A DNA stretch of 64,000 nt, taken from the NCBI GenBank assembly GCA_016788205.1, contig JAEUTA010000021.1, positions 1 through 64,000 of the forward strand, written 5' to 3'. The position numbers and the translations under genes are program-made. The notes beneath the pieces were generated by a model, which saw only the letters and a list, made by a program, of their open reading frames with translations, had not been told where the DNA came from and ran no database searches. Of this stretch, positions 42,607-52,239 are shown piece by piece. The stretch's first letter is position 1. The number at the start of each line of letters is the position of its first letter. Source of the DNA: Flavobacteriales bacterium. GTDB lineage: Bacteria; Bacteroidota; Bacteroidia; Flavobacteriales_F; PHOS-HE28.

Positions 42607-43164
42607 ATGATCACCGATACACTGCTCGAACGCTGCGCCCGTCAGGAGACGAAGGCGCAATACGAGCTTTATCGGGAGCTGTATCCGCTCATGATGTCCA
42701 TCTGCACGCGCTACGAACGCAACCGACAGGATTCAACGGCGCGCATGAACCAGGGCTTCTTGAAGATCCTGCAGAACCTGGACAAGCGCAGGCCCGAAGT
42801 GCCTTTCGATGCGTGGGTTCGCCGGATCATGATCAATACGGTGATCGACGGCTTCCGGCGGGATCGGGACCGCAGGAGCAACGAGACGGAAGAACGACCG
42901 GTGAACGACGTGCACGGCGCGGAGATCAACGACTACCTGAAGCACATGGAGGCCGAAGCCTTCGCGCGCTTGCTGCAGCAGGTACCCTCCATGTCGCGCA
43001 ACGTATTCAACCTGTTCGCCGTGGACGGATTCGCCCACGCGGAGATCGCCGACATCCTGGGCATCAGCGTGGGCACATCCAAGTGGCACGTGTCCAACGC
43101 GCGCGACATCCTTCAACAGGCCATAGCCAAGCTGGCCGTTACCATGAAAAGCACGGTGCGATGA
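42607..43164 (+). CDS. ECF sigma-70 factor
   Basis: A 185-residue sigma factor with both DNA-contact regions: region 2 at about 20-95 (YELYRELYPLMMSICTRYERN, VPFDAWVRRIMINTVIDGFRR) and region 4 at about 120-175 (FARLLQQVPSMSRNVFNLFAVDGFAHAEIADILGISVGTSKWHVS). Length is normal for the family. The stop overlaps the next ATG (ATGA). It probably controls envelope or surface genes together with its membrane-anchored neighbour. Confidence 0.9.
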   Translation: MITDTLLERCARQETKAQYELYRELYPLMMSICTRYERNRQDSTARMNQGFLKILQNLDKRRPEVPFDAWVRRIMINTVIDGFRRDRDRRSNETEERPVNDVHGAEINDYLKHMEAEAFARLLQQVPSMSRNVFNLFAVDGFAHAEIADILGISVGTSKWHVSNARDILQQAIAKLAVTMKSTVR

Positions 43165-44813
43165 GCGACCAACACGAATTCGATGAACTGGCCCGGCGCA
43201 AGCTGGATGAGCGCCGGTTCCCGCTGGAAGAAGAGGACTGGCTCGCTGCACAGCGCCTGATCGAGGCTCGACATCCCGTCCGCAACGGGCGACGCAACAC
43301 CATCATCATCGCCGCGCTGCTGCTCATCGGCGCCGCGCTCTGGTGGATGCGGCCCGGGAAGGACCATGCCGCACTGACCGACAACGGCCATGCGAACGAT
43401 AACGTCCCTGTGCAGCAGGGAACATCCTCTGAAGAGCGCGTTCCAGCCACGGTCGCTGTGGTCCCGGATGAACCGTATTCGAAGCGCGACGTGACGGATA
43501 GGTCCAGCGCGTCATCGGGCGACGCGCCAAGGAACGTGGACACTGCACCATCCCTATCTCCAAGAGCGGGTTCACCTTCTGGTGGCCGACCATTGAACGA
43601 AGCACCCACGACCAGCACGGTTCGACCACCGTTGCGGATCCCGCCGGAACGAACCAACGCCGAACCGGCACCGAACAGCAACAAAAGCGAACACCTTAAG
43701 CGCCCGGGCGGAAATCCAACGGAGCCGGAAGTGGCAGCGACGGCCGTGGGCACCGGATCACTGGCGCTCACCGAGCCGATGCCGACAGAACCTGCACTGG
43801 CCACCGCTGACCTAGAGAGCGATGGAGGTGCCGTGACTTCCAGCGATGATGCGCTGGGGATCGTACGGCCTCCGACCTCGAACCAAACGGAGGAGCCAGC
43901 GGGAAACAGCTACTATTCCAGTGCCGACTCCGCAGTGATGTCCATCACGACAACACGCGATACGGTGCCGCTGAACGCGACGAGCATGGACACCACCTCC
44001 GTTGACTCCACGACCGTCCCACCACGATTGGCACCGCCCGATCCAGCGACATCACCGTGGCACCTGAGCGTGCTTGGCGGTGCCTCGCACTCCAACAGCA
44101 CGTATAGCGGCGGCACCAGTGACCTCTGGCGCGATGGTTCACGCAGCAGGTGGGCACCGACCTTCGCGGCGGAGGTGATGCACATGGGACGCGTCTTCGG
44201 CGTTGGCGCAGGCGTGCATCACGTGACCTATGCGGAGGATCTCGATGTGCGATCGCAGACCACCACCACCACGAGCATCCGCGACAGCAGCTACTTCCAG
44301 TCGGTGGATACCACCTTGATGGTCGTGGTGGGCACTACACAGATCGGCGGGCAGACGTACTACATCACGCAACCGTTCCAAACCACGGTACAGACCTTGG
44401 TGAGCGGCACCGCAACAACGATCAGCACGCAGGAACTCGTGCGCGCGATGAAAGCGACCAATCGCATCAGCTACGTGGAGATACCCTTGTTCTTCGACGC
44501 GCACCTGGATAAGGGCGACTGGGCCGTGGGGCTGCGTGGTGGACCCACGGTAGGCCTGCTGACCGGCCGTCGCGGTGCACTGCCAAGCGCGGTATCCGAC
44601 GGCTCCTTCAGCTCCAACGAGCGTACGTTCAAGAGCACCGTATTCGGTGCCACCGGTCGCGCCTACGTCCGCTACCGTTTCTGCAGCGGATGGGCCGTAG
44701 GTCTCGAACCCCAGTACCGCATGCAGTTCGGTGATGCGCTCGGCGGCGGCGATATCCAGCGGTGCAACGCGGGCTGGGGCGGAATGTTGAGCTTGACCTA
44801 CAGGCTTCGTTGA
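43161..44813 (+). CDS. Membrane-anchored sigma partner with C-terminal barrel-like domain
   Basis: A 550-residue protein coupled by ATGA to the sigma gene. The N-terminal cytoplasmic part (about 1-42, FDELARRKLDERRFPLEEEDW) resembles the short sigma-binding segment common beside ECF factors in Bacteroidota. One membrane segment (about 46-61, IIIAALLLIGAALWWM) is followed by a long Thr/Pro/Ser/Glu-rich disordered region (about 65-290). The last 260 residues look like an outer-membrane porin-type barrel (WHLSVLGGASHSN, VEIPLFFDAHLDKGDWAVGLRGGP, YVRYRFCSGWAVGLEPQYRMQFG). Anti-sigma function is inferred from context. Confidence 0.75.
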   Translation: MSDQHEFDELARRKLDERRFPLEEEDWLAAQRLIEARHPVRNGRRNTIIIAALLLIGAALWWMRPGKDHAALTDNGHANDNVPVQQGTSSEERVPATVAVVPDEPYSKRDVTDRSSASSGDAPRNVDTAPSLSPRAGSPSGGRPLNEAPTTSTVRPPLRIPPERTNAEPAPNSNKSEHLKRPGGNPTEPEVAATAVGTGSLALTEPMPTEPALATADLESDGGAVTSSDDALGIVRPPTSNQTEEPAGNSYYSSADSAVMSITTTRDTVPLNATSMDTTSVDSTTVPPRLAPPDPATSPWHLSVLGGASHSNSTYSGGTSDLWRDGSRSRWAPTFAAEVMHMGRVFGVGAGVHHVTYAEDLDVRSQTTTTTSIRDSSYFQSVDTTLMVVVGTTQIGGQTYYITQPFQTTVQTLVSGTATTISTQELVRAMKATNRISYVEIPLFFDAHLDKGDWAVGLRGGPTVGLLTGRRGALPSAVSDGSFSSNERTFKSTVFGATGRAYVRYRFCSGWAVGLEPQYRMQFGDALGGGDIQRCNAGWGGMLSLTYRLR

Positions 44814-44848
44814 CGGAGCGCGCCATTCCGTGCCGAACTTGCGGCACC

Positions 44849-45466
44849 ATGACGGAGCGATATGCGTTGACCCTTTTCTTCGCCTGCATCGTGCTCACCG
44901 CATGCGGACCCACCATGAAAGACGACTCCCTCCATCAGGGTTCCTTGGAAGAACTGCCGGCTGTCATCAGCGCGGGCATCTTGCGTGCGGTGATCGAGAT
45001 CCCGGCCGGTACGGTGGAGAAGCGGCAGTACGACGTCGCGACCAATACTTTCCCGATCGATGAACGCGACGGTGTGCCGCGGCGCATCGCCTTCCTGCCC
45101 TACCCGGCGAATTACGGTTTCATCCCGGGCACCCGCATGCTGAAGGAGGAAGGCGGCGACGGTGATGCCGTGGACGTGTTCGTGATCTGCGGTGCAGTAC
45201 CCAGCGGAACCGTCATGGAGGTGGAACCCATCGGCATCGTTGAGTTGCTGGACGCCGGTGAACGTGACGACAAACTGATCGCACTACCGGTGGACCCGAA
45301 GTTGCGCACCGTTGAGGCCGACGACATCCACGAGCTGCCGCAAGCAGCACGCGATATCCTGGTCACGTGGTTGCTCAACTACGACCCGGTGGACGGTGCG
45401 GAGTTGATCGCAGTGAAGGGGAAGGCCGATGCGCTCGCCACGGTGCAGCGTTGGGTGGTGAGGTGA
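44849..45466 (+). CDS. ppa: Exported lipoprotein inorganic pyrophosphatase
   Basis: A 205-residue family I pyrophosphatase with an N-terminal lipobox (LTAC, Cys19), so it should be anchored in the envelope. The catalytic region has KRQYDV (59-63), YPANYGFIPGT and D104-G-D106-A-V-D109, matching the D-x-D-x-x-D signature with Ala where Pro is usual. Soluble family I enzymes act in the cytoplasm, so an exported form is unusual but occurs in Bacteroidota. ATG 44849 gives the signal; the upstream frame is noncoding-like. It may have been taken over for phosphate scavenging. Confidence 0.85.
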   Translation: MTERYALTLFFACIVLTACGPTMKDDSLHQGSLEELPAVISAGILRAVIEIPAGTVEKRQYDVATNTFPIDERDGVPRRIAFLPYPANYGFIPGTRMLKEEGGDGDAVDVFVICGAVPSGTVMEVEPIGIVELLDAGERDDKLIALPVDPKLRTVEADDIHELPQAARDILVTWLLNYDPVDGAELIAVKGKADALATVQRWVVR

Positions 45467-47899
45467 TCAGGAGCGCACCTCCGCGCCCACCCCCTCGACC
45501 GCCTTGCGGATGCGGCCCATGGCCTTCTCCACTTGATCGTCCGTCAAGGTCTTCTCGTCATCCTGTAGCGTGAAGCTAAGCGCGTAGCTCTTCTTGCCTG
45601 CGGCGAGCTTGTCGCCTTGATATACATCGAAGAGATCCACATCGCGCAGCAACTTCTTCTCCGCGGCGAAAACCGCATCGCGCAGTTGATCGAAACGCAC
45701 ATCGCTACCGAGCAACAGGCTCAGATCGCGGCGCACACTGGGGAAACGGCCCACCTCGGCATAGCCCGCCTTGATGCCACGGCACGCATCGAGCAACACC
45801 TGCTCCTCCAATTCGGCATGGAACACCGGTTGCGCTACATCGGAGGCTTTCAACTGCGCGGGCATCACCTCACCGATCCATCCAGCGTGACGACCATTGA
45901 TGGTCAACTCGTGCGCATCGTTCAGGAGAACATGTGCTTTCGGAACGAGACCGAGATGGGCATCCAGCCCCAGGCGACCGACCATGCCTTCGAGTTCTTC
46001 CTTCACATCCATCAGCTCCGTGCGGCGGTCATCGGCACGCCAACGCTCACGTGAACGACGACCGGTGATGGTGATGGCCAGCATGTCGGTCTCCACCGTT
46101 CCCTTGGCCGTGGTACGATACACGCGCCCCCGTTCGAAGAAACGGAGGTCGCGTTTCTGGCGGTTGATGTTGTGCGCGATCGCGGATAAGGCGCCGAAGA
46201 GCATCGTCGGCCGCAGCACATCGAGTTCCGCGCTGAGGGGATTCTTCAAGCGTACCAGTTCGTGCTCCGTCGCGATGCTGGAGGCGATACAACGCGTTCC
46301 GTTCACCAGGGAGGGCGTCATGATCTCGCGCAGGCCACGGGCCACCAGGTGTGCTGAAAGCTGCGCCGCCAGGTTCTCAGCGTTCAACGCGGCGTGCAGC
46401 ACCGGTGGGGCTGTCAGGCGTTCGGGTAGTGGTACATTGTCGTACCCGTGGATGCGCAGGATCTCCTCCATCACATCAGCCGGACGGTGAACATCCACAC
46501 GGTAGGATGGCACTTCCACCACCAGGCCGCGCGTGTCCCGCTTGACGACCTTGAAGTCGAGAAGCTCCAATGCACGAACCATGGCAGCGTGGTCGATGTG
46601 CATGCCGGTCAGCCGTTCGCATTGCGCAAAGGTGAAGGCCACGGTAGGCACATGCTTCAAGGTGTTGTCGATGTCCGTGACCGCAGAGACGACACGCGCA
46701 CCGGCGACTTCCTTGAGCAATAGCGCCGCACGTTCCAAGGCGAAGACCGTCCCTTTCGGATCCACACCGCGCTCGAACCGGAACGATGCATCCGTGTTCA
46801 GGCCATGCCGACGTGCGGTGCGCCGAATCGTACCGGGTTCGAAGCAGGCGCTCTCGAGGAAAACGCTCGTGGTCTTCTCGCTAACACCGCTTTCAGCGCC
46901 GCCAAAGACGCCCGCGATACAAGCCGGGCGTTCGGCATCGGCGATAACGAGATCCAGTGGATCCAGCCTGCGCTCTTTTCCATCCAGCGTCGTGAACGTT
47001 TCACCGGCGGTGGCCATGCGCACCACGATCCGCTTGCCGCGCAAGGTGTCCGCGTCGAAGGCGTGCAGCGGTTGGGCGAGCTCATGTTGCACGTAGTTGG
47101 TCACATCCACCACGTTATTGATCGGTTTCAACCCGATAGCGAGCAGGCGGTCCTGCAACCATTTCGGGGACGGTCCGACGCGCACATCGGCCAATGTGAC
47201 ACCCGCGTAACGCGGACAGGCGAACGCATCATGGACTTCCACCGCGATCGCATCACCCTTGCCATCCTGCGCGAAAGCGTCCACCGATGGCAGCTTCAAT
47301 TCCACCGGAGAGCCGGTGCGATGCACCAAGGCCGCACGCAGGTCGCGCGCCACGCCGTAGTGGCCCATGGCGTCGGTCCGGTTCGGTGTCAGGCCGATCT
47401 CCAGCACATGGTCACTGGTGAGGCCGAGATAGGCAGAGGCGGCCTCGCCGACTTTCGCAGTGGCATCCAATACCATGATGCCGGAGTGACTCCTTCCAAG
47501 GCCAAGCTCATCCTCGGCGCAGATCATACCGTTGCTCTCCTGCCCGCGGATCCTGCTCTTCTTGATCACGAAGCTGGTGCCGTCCGCCAGGTGGATGGTG
47601 GTGCCGATGGTGGCGACCAGCACCTTCTGCCCTTGCGCCACGTTGGGGGCACCACAGACGATCTGGTGCGGCTCGCCGGAACCGATGTCGACCTGGCACA
47701 CGCTCAAGCGATCGGCATCGGGATGCTTCGCGCATTCCAGCACGTGGCCTACCACAACGCCAGCGAGCATGCCTTTCACCGGTTCGAAAAGCTCCACGCT
47801 TTCCGTTTCCAGGCCGGTACTGGTAAGGATGGCGGCCGCTTCGTGCGGTGTGAGTTCGGTATCGATGTACTGGCGAAGCCAGTTCCAGGAGATGCGCAT
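45467..47899 (-). CDS. pheT: Phenylalanine-tRNA ligase beta subunit
   Basis: An 810-residue subunit of the (alpha-beta)2 enzyme that charges tRNA-Phe. Order of domains: N-terminal MRISWNWLRQYI; EMAP/tRNA-binding OB fold (about 42-155); B3/4 (about 215-385, RYAGVTLADVRVGPSPKWLQDR); B5 (about 410-485); catalytic-like core; and the C-terminal FDX-ACB anticodon-binding domain (about 715-810, GRFPSVRRDLSLLLG and SFTLQDDEKTLTDDQVEKAM). ATG 47899 fits the family start. pheS is not in the window. It converges with the pyrophosphatase gene without spacer. Confidence 0.95.
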   Translation of the reverse strand: MRISWNWLRQYIDTELTPHEAAAILTSTGLETESVELFEPVKGMLAGVVVGHVLECAKHPDADRLSVCQVDIGSGEPHQIVCGAPNVAQGQKVLVATIGTTIHLADGTSFVIKKSRIRGQESNGMICAEDELGLGRSHSGIMVLDATAKVGEAASAYLGLTSDHVLEIGLTPNRTDAMGHYGVARDLRAALVHRTGSPVELKLPSVDAFAQDGKGDAIAVEVHDAFACPRYAGVTLADVRVGPSPKWLQDRLLAIGLKPINNVVDVTNYVQHELAQPLHAFDADTLRGKRIVVRMATAGETFTTLDGKERRLDPLDLVIADAERPACIAGVFGGAESGVSEKTTSVFLESACFEPGTIRRTARRHGLNTDASFRFERGVDPKGTVFALERAALLLKEVAGARVVSAVTDIDNTLKHVPTVAFTFAQCERLTGMHIDHAAMVRALELLDFKVVKRDTRGLVVEVPSYRVDVHRPADVMEEILRIHGYDNVPLPERLTAPPVLHAALNAENLAAQLSAHLVARGLREIMTPSLVNGTRCIASSIATEHELVRLKNPLSAELDVLRPTMLFGALSAIAHNINRQKRDLRFFERGRVYRTTAKGTVETDMLAITITGRRSRERWRADDRRTELMDVKEELEGMVGRLGLDAHLGLVPKAHVLLNDAHELTINGRHAGWIGEVMPAQLKASDVAQPVFHAELEEQVLLDACRGIKAGYAEVGRFPSVRRDLSLLLGSDVRFDQLRDAVFAAEKKLLRDVDLFDVYQGDKLAAGKKSYALSFTLQDDEKTLTDDQVEKAMGRIRKAVEGVGAEVRS

Positions 47900-47947
47900 G
47901 GGATCCGCCGAGACCTCGACGAAGGTGAATGGTTCTTGAAAGGTCGG

Positions 47948-47955
47948 CGAAGATA
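47948..47955 (-). promoter_or_regulatory. Candidate -7 element for pheT (TTCG variant)
   Basis: On the minus strand this reads TATCTTCG, one base from TAnnTTTG, 48 bases before the pheT ATG. It faces a TAAATTCG on the other strand 40 bases away. Confidence 0.35.
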
Positions 47956-47994
47956 CCAATGTGGGCACCGGTGGAAGGCCCTGACCGCCCAGCG

Positions 47995-48002
47995 TAAATT
48001 CG
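47995..48002 (+). promoter_or_regulatory. Candidate -7 element (TTCG variant)
   Basis: TAAATTCG, one base from TAnnTTTG, ends 4 bases before the start of the sterol-desaturase-family gene. That would make the mRNA effectively leaderless. Confidence 0.35.
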
Positions 48003-48006
48003 GGCC

Positions 48007-49233
48007 ATGGATGCCATCGCGCTGGCCATTCCGTTCTTCTTCCTGCTCATGGGGTTGGAGCTGGCGTGGAGCGCCTGGTCCAGGTCCAGGCCCGGTTGGT
48101 CATCCCGAACGGTGTATCGGTTCAACGACTTCATCGCGAACATGGGCTGCGGTATCGGCTCGCAGATCGTTGGAGCCTTCACCAAGACCATGATCTTCGC
48201 CGCCTACCTGTGGACGTTCGACAACTGGCGTCTCTTCACGCTACCGAACACGGCGCTGACGTGGATGGTGGCCTTCGTGGCCGTGGACATGCTGTATTAT
48301 TGGTTCCACCGGTTGAGCCATGAAGTGAACTTCCTGTGGGCGGCGCATGTGGTGCATCACCAGAGCGAGGAATACAACCTGAGCGTGGCGTTACGGCAAA
48401 GTTGGTGGCAGGGCTTGTTCAGCTGGTGGTTCTACCTGCCGCTTGCCATGCTCGGCGTGCACCCTGTGGTGATCGTCACCGTGGGAGCCGTCAATACCCT
48501 GTACCAGTTCTGGATCCACACGAAAGCCATTGACAGGATGGGTCCTTTGGAATGGGTGTTCAATACGCCCAGTCACCATCGCGTGCATCATGGCAGCGAT
48601 CCGAAATACATCGACCGCAACCACGCCGGCACATTGATCGTGTGGGACAAGCTCTTTGGCACCTTCCAACGCGAAGAGGAAGAACCCGTCTATGGCATCA
48701 CCACACCGTTGCGCACTTGGGATCCGCTCACGGCCAACTTCTCGTACTGGGGTGAATTGATCCAGTTGGCACGTCGAAGCAAGGGTTGGCGTAACAAGGT
48801 GCTCGTGTTCCTGAAACCACCGGGTTGGCGGCCACAGGAGTTGGGTGGACGCGTGTATGCCGAACAGAAGGACCGGGACACCCACACCAAGTTCGAGACG
48901 GAAGTACCGCGCTCCTGGACGTTCGCGGCAGCACTACAGTTCATAGCGCTGGTGGCGGTGACATCGTTCTTCCTGTTCCAACAGCACACGCTGAGCACCG
49001 CAACGCAATGGATGCTCGCCGTGGTCATCCTCTGGTGGGTGATGGAGCTGGGTGTTCTGATGAACGGGCAGCGTTGGGCGTTGCTATCGGGTACGATCCG
49101 ATCGGTGCTGCTTATCGGCATTACGGCCACGATCGGCTTGACCATGCCGCATCTTCTGGTGATGGCCACGATGATGCTCCTCATGCTACCCTTCATACCG
49201 GCCTGGCGTCAACGACCGACGCCGGTGGTCTAG
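48007..49233 (+). CDS. Fatty acid hydroxylase / sterol desaturase family protein
   Basis: A 408-residue membrane di-iron oxygenase. It has about eight hydrophobic segments and the three His boxes: H101-R-L-S-H105, H114-V-V-H-H118 and PSHHRVHHGSD near 193-203. The extended C-terminal membrane part makes it resemble the alkylglycerol monooxygenase-like branch rather than carotenoid hydroxylases. Substrate unknown: a sterol, hopanoid, sphingolipid or ether lipid is possible. It is transcribed away from pheT. Confidence 0.85.
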   Translation: MDAIALAIPFFFLLMGLELAWSAWSRSRPGWSSRTVYRFNDFIANMGCGIGSQIVGAFTKTMIFAAYLWTFDNWRLFTLPNTALTWMVAFVAVDMLYYWFHRLSHEVNFLWAAHVVHHQSEEYNLSVALRQSWWQGLFSWWFYLPLAMLGVHPVVIVTVGAVNTLYQFWIHTKAIDRMGPLEWVFNTPSHHRVHHGSDPKYIDRNHAGTLIVWDKLFGTFQREEEEPVYGITTPLRTWDPLTANFSYWGELIQLARRSKGWRNKVLVFLKPPGWRPQELGGRVYAEQKDRDTHTKFETEVPRSWTFAAALQFIALVAVTSFFLFQQHTLSTATQWMLAVVILWWVMELGVLMNGQRWALLSGTIRSVLLIGITATIGLTMPHLLVMATMMLLMLPFIPAWRQRPTPVV

Positions 49234-49333
49234 GAACAGGACGCGCTCAGCGGATCGGTGGTCGTGATCGTCGAACGGGATCGCGGTTACAGCGAACTCT
49301 CCGCCGCGAGCTTTTCCGATAAAGGCGAGACGC

Positions 49334-49341
49334 TACATTCG
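49334..49341 (+). promoter_or_regulatory. Candidate -7 element (TTCG variant)
   Basis: TACATTCG, one base from TAnnTTTG, ends 8 bases before the ATG of the YhhN-family gene. Confidence 0.35.
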
Positions 49342-49349
49342 TCCGCTCC

Positions 49350-50081
49350 ATGGATCCCCGCAAACACACCGCGCTGAACCTGACGCTGTACGCAGCCGCC
49401 AGCCTGGGCACCATCGTGGGGGAGGTTACCGGTGCGCATGGTCTCGTGTACGTGTGCAAGCCGTTCATGATGCTGATCCTCTCCAGTTGGTTCTACTACA
49501 ACAGCCGTCGTGTGGGCGATCGCTTCACCCTGCTCGTCCAGGCGGGCTTGGTGTTCTCGCTCGTTGGCGACATCGCCTTGATGTTCCAGCACGTGGACGA
49601 ATTCAACTTCCTGGTCGGGCTTGGCGCGTTCCTGATCGCGCAACTCTGCTATGCCATCGCCTTTCTGCACAACATCCTGGAAGTCGGCCGTTCGCGCGGC
49701 GACCTGATCTCCACGTGCATCGCCGTGCTGATGGTAGCGTACGGCTATTTCTTCGCGGCCCGACTGCTACCGATGGTGGATGAAAGCATCACCATACCGG
49801 TCGCCATCTACGCCGTGGCCATCTGCCTGATGGGTGCCACGGCCGCGTTCCGGTTGGGGCGCACCTACTTCCGCAGTTTCGCCATGGTACTTGCTGGAGC
49901 GGTGTTCTTCATCCTGAGCGACAGTCTGCTGGCTACGAACCGGTTCATCTTTCCACTTACGCACGCGCCCTGGTCGGTGATGCTCACGTACGCGCTGGCC
50001 CAAGTGCTCATCGTTTGGGGTGCTTTGCTGCATGTGCTGGATCCGGACGAGATCCGGAGGAAAGCCGCACTGAGCACCTAG
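49350..50081 (+). CDS. YhhN / TMEM86 family membrane protein (lysoplasmalogenase-like)
   Basis: A 243-residue protein with about eight membrane segments. Landmarks are YVCKPFMMLILSSWFYYNS near 31-49, VGDIALMFQHVDEFNFLVGLGAFLIAQLCYAIAF near 71-104 and FILSDSLLATNRF near 188-200, matching the YhhN/TMEM86 pattern. Human TMEM86B is a lysoplasmalogenase; the activity of bacterial members is less certain. Its stop shares CTAG with the stop of convergent recG. Confidence 0.85.
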   Translation: MDPRKHTALNLTLYAAASLGTIVGEVTGAHGLVYVCKPFMMLILSSWFYYNSRRVGDRFTLLVQAGLVFSLVGDIALMFQHVDEFNFLVGLGAFLIAQLCYAIAFLHNILEVGRSRGDLISTCIAVLMVAYGYFFAARLLPMVDESITIPVAIYAVAICLMGATAAFRLGRTYFRSFAMVLAGAVFFILSDSLLATNRFIFPLTHAPWSVMLTYALAQVLIVWGALLHVLDPDEIRRKAALST

Positions 50082-52195
50082 CTGATCCGTCCCCAGACGG
50101 GCTTGCCCTTCACGCGTTCGGCCAGGCTTCGCCCGATGATGGCGTTCTCCGGCGCCTGTAACTCCGGGTCTTTGTCCAGCAGCCGCATGGCCACCTGACG
50201 CGCTTGTTGAAGCAGTGCCGAATCGGCGATGAGGTCAGCGATGTGCAGCTCGGGCAGACCGCTCTGCTGTGTACCCATGAGGTCGCCGGGGCCACGCAGC
50301 CGCAGATCCGTTTCGGCGATCTCGAACCCATCGTTGGTGCGCACCATGGTCTCGATCCTGGCGCGCGCATCGTTGCCCAGCTTCTCATCGGTCATCAGGA
50401 TACAGAAGCTCTGCTCAGCACCGCGTCCGACACGGCCGCGCAACTGGTGCAGCTGCGAGAGGCCGAATCGTTCCGCGTTCTCGATCACCATCACGCTTGC
50501 GTTGGGCACATCCACACCGACTTCGATCACCGTGGTGGCCACCAGGATGTTCGTCTCGCCCTTCTTGAAACGGGCCATCTCGTAGTCCTTCGTGACCTGG
50601 TCCATACGTCCGTGCACCATGCTCACCGCGAACTTGGGTAGTGGGAAACGGCGCGAGATGCTCTCGAAGCCATCGGTCAGGTCCTTCAGTTCCTTGCCCA
50701 TCATCTTCTCCGGATCACCTTCTTCGATGAGCGGGTACACCACATAGACCTGCCTTCCTTTGGCCAGTTCCTCCTCCAGGAATCCGAACACCGCATTGCG
50801 CGATGAGTCGAAGCGATGCACCGTGCGTATCGGCTTGCGCCCTGGAGGCAGCTCATCGATCACACTGGTGTCCAAGTCGCCGTACAACGTCATGGCCAGC
50901 GTGCGTGGAATGGGCGTTGCGGTCATCACCAACACGTGCGGCGGCACCTCGCTCTTCGCCCACAAGCGCGCGCGTTGGGCCACACCGAAGCGGTGTTGCT
51001 CATCGATCACCACAAGGCCCAGCCTGTTGAACTGTACCCGGTCCTCCAGCAACGCGTGCGTTCCGACCACGATGTGCACCTCACCCATCTTCAATGCGGT
51101 GAGGATGCTCTTGCGTTCAGCGGTCCTGGTGTTGCCGGTGAGGAGGCGTACTTCGATGGGAAGCCCTTCCAGGAACCGGGTGATGGTGGCATGGTGCTGT
51201 TGGGCGAGGATCTCGGTGGGTGCCATCAGCGCGCTCTGGAAACCGTTGTCCAGGGCGATCAACATGCTCAGCAGGCCCACGAGCGTTTTACCGCTGCCCA
51301 CATCACCCTGCACCAAACGGTTCATCTGGTGACCACTGCCCATGTCCTTGCGGATCTCCTTCACCACGCGTTTCTGCGCACCGGTGAGCGCGAAGGGCAG
51401 GTGTTCGGAATAGAACCGGTTGAAATGGTCGCCCACGGAAGTGAAGACGTTGCCGCGGAGGCTCTGCTGCAATTGCAACTTCTGCTTCAGCAATTGCAGC
51501 TGGATGAAGAAGAGCTCTTCGAACTTCAAGCGTTTCACGGCTGCGTCCAGTCGGGGTTGATCCTGTGGCGCATGCACCTGCCTCAAGGCTTGCTCGCGCC
51601 CCACCCCGTTCAGCCATTCCACCAGCTCATGGCTCAGCGTCTCCGGCAGTTGCCCGCTCAGCTGCGCGATCAACGCCTTCTGCAATTTCCAGATCGTTCG
51701 GCTGCCCAGGCCTTTGGCGTTGAGCTTCTCCGTGGTGCTGTACACGGGCTGAAGCGCTGCCTCCAAACCTTGCTCCCAGGTGGCTGCGAGTTCGAGCTCC
51801 GGATGGGGGAAATTGAAACGCCCCTTGAACATGTTCGGCTTCCCGAAAAGCACGTACTCATGCCCGGGCTTCAAGGATGATTGCAGCCAGCGCGCTCCTT
51901 TGAACCACACGAGATCCACGGCCCCGGTCTTGTCCGTGAAACTGCTCACCAGTCGACGACCCTGCTTCTCGCCCACCATACGCAGGGGACCGAGCACGCC
52001 GCGCAGCTGGGCCTGGGGCATCTCCTCGTGCAGATCGCTCACGTGATGGAAACGGCTGCGATCCACATAACGGAACGGGAAGTGCTGGACGAGTTCACCG
52101 AAGGTGGAGATACCCAGTTCCGTGCGCAAGAGCTCCGCCCGCTGGGGCCCTACCCCCTTCAGGAATTCGATGGACGTGGTGAGCACATCGTGCAT
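50078..52195 (-). CDS. recG: ATP-dependent DNA helicase RecG
   Basis: A 705-residue helicase that reverses stalled forks and migrates branched DNA. The wedge/OB domain occupies about 1-210. Helicase core: Walker A QGDVGSGKT near 294-302, DEQH box (VVIDEQHRFG near 397), MTATPIPRTLAMTLYGD, and QLRGRVGRGAEQSFCIL near 588. Length matches the family. The start codon is 45 bases from the divergent membrane-protein gene, with facing TACTTT-type promoter motifs. Confidence 0.96.
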   Translation of the reverse strand: MHDVLTTSIEFLKGVGPQRAELLRTELGISTFGELVQHFPFRYVDRSRFHHVSDLHEEMPQAQLRGVLGPLRMVGEKQGRRLVSSFTDKTGAVDLVWFKGARWLQSSLKPGHEYVLFGKPNMFKGRFNFPHPELELAATWEQGLEAALQPVYSTTEKLNAKGLGSRTIWKLQKALIAQLSGQLPETLSHELVEWLNGVGREQALRQVHAPQDQPRLDAAVKRLKFEELFFIQLQLLKQKLQLQQSLRGNVFTSVGDHFNRFYSEHLPFALTGAQKRVVKEIRKDMGSGHQMNRLVQGDVGSGKTLVGLLSMLIALDNGFQSALMAPTEILAQQHHATITRFLEGLPIEVRLLTGNTRTAERKSILTALKMGEVHIVVGTHALLEDRVQFNRLGLVVIDEQHRFGVAQRARLWAKSEVPPHVLVMTATPIPRTLAMTLYGDLDTSVIDELPPGRKPIRTVHRFDSSRNAVFGFLEEELAKGRQVYVVYPLIEEGDPEKMMGKELKDLTDGFESISRRFPLPKFAVSMVHGRMDQVTKDYEMARFKKGETNILVATTVIEVGVDVPNASVMVIENAERFGLSQLHQLRGRVGRGAEQSFCILMTDEKLGNDARARIETMVRTNDGFEIAETDLRLRGPGDLMGTQQSGLPELHIADLIADSALLQQARQVAMRLLDKDPELQAPENAIIGRSLAERVKGKPVWGRIS

Positions 52196-52222
52196 GGGCG
52201 AAAAGTACCACGGAGCACGGGG

Positions 52223-52230
52223 TACTTTCG
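52223..52230 (+). promoter_or_regulatory. Candidate -7 element (TTCG variant)
   Basis: TACTTTCG, one base from TAnnTTTG, ends 9 bases before the ATG at 52240. An inverted GGTACTTTTCG lies on the opposite strand at 52199-52209 facing recG. Confidence 0.4.
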
Positions 52231-52239
52231 TGGGCCACC

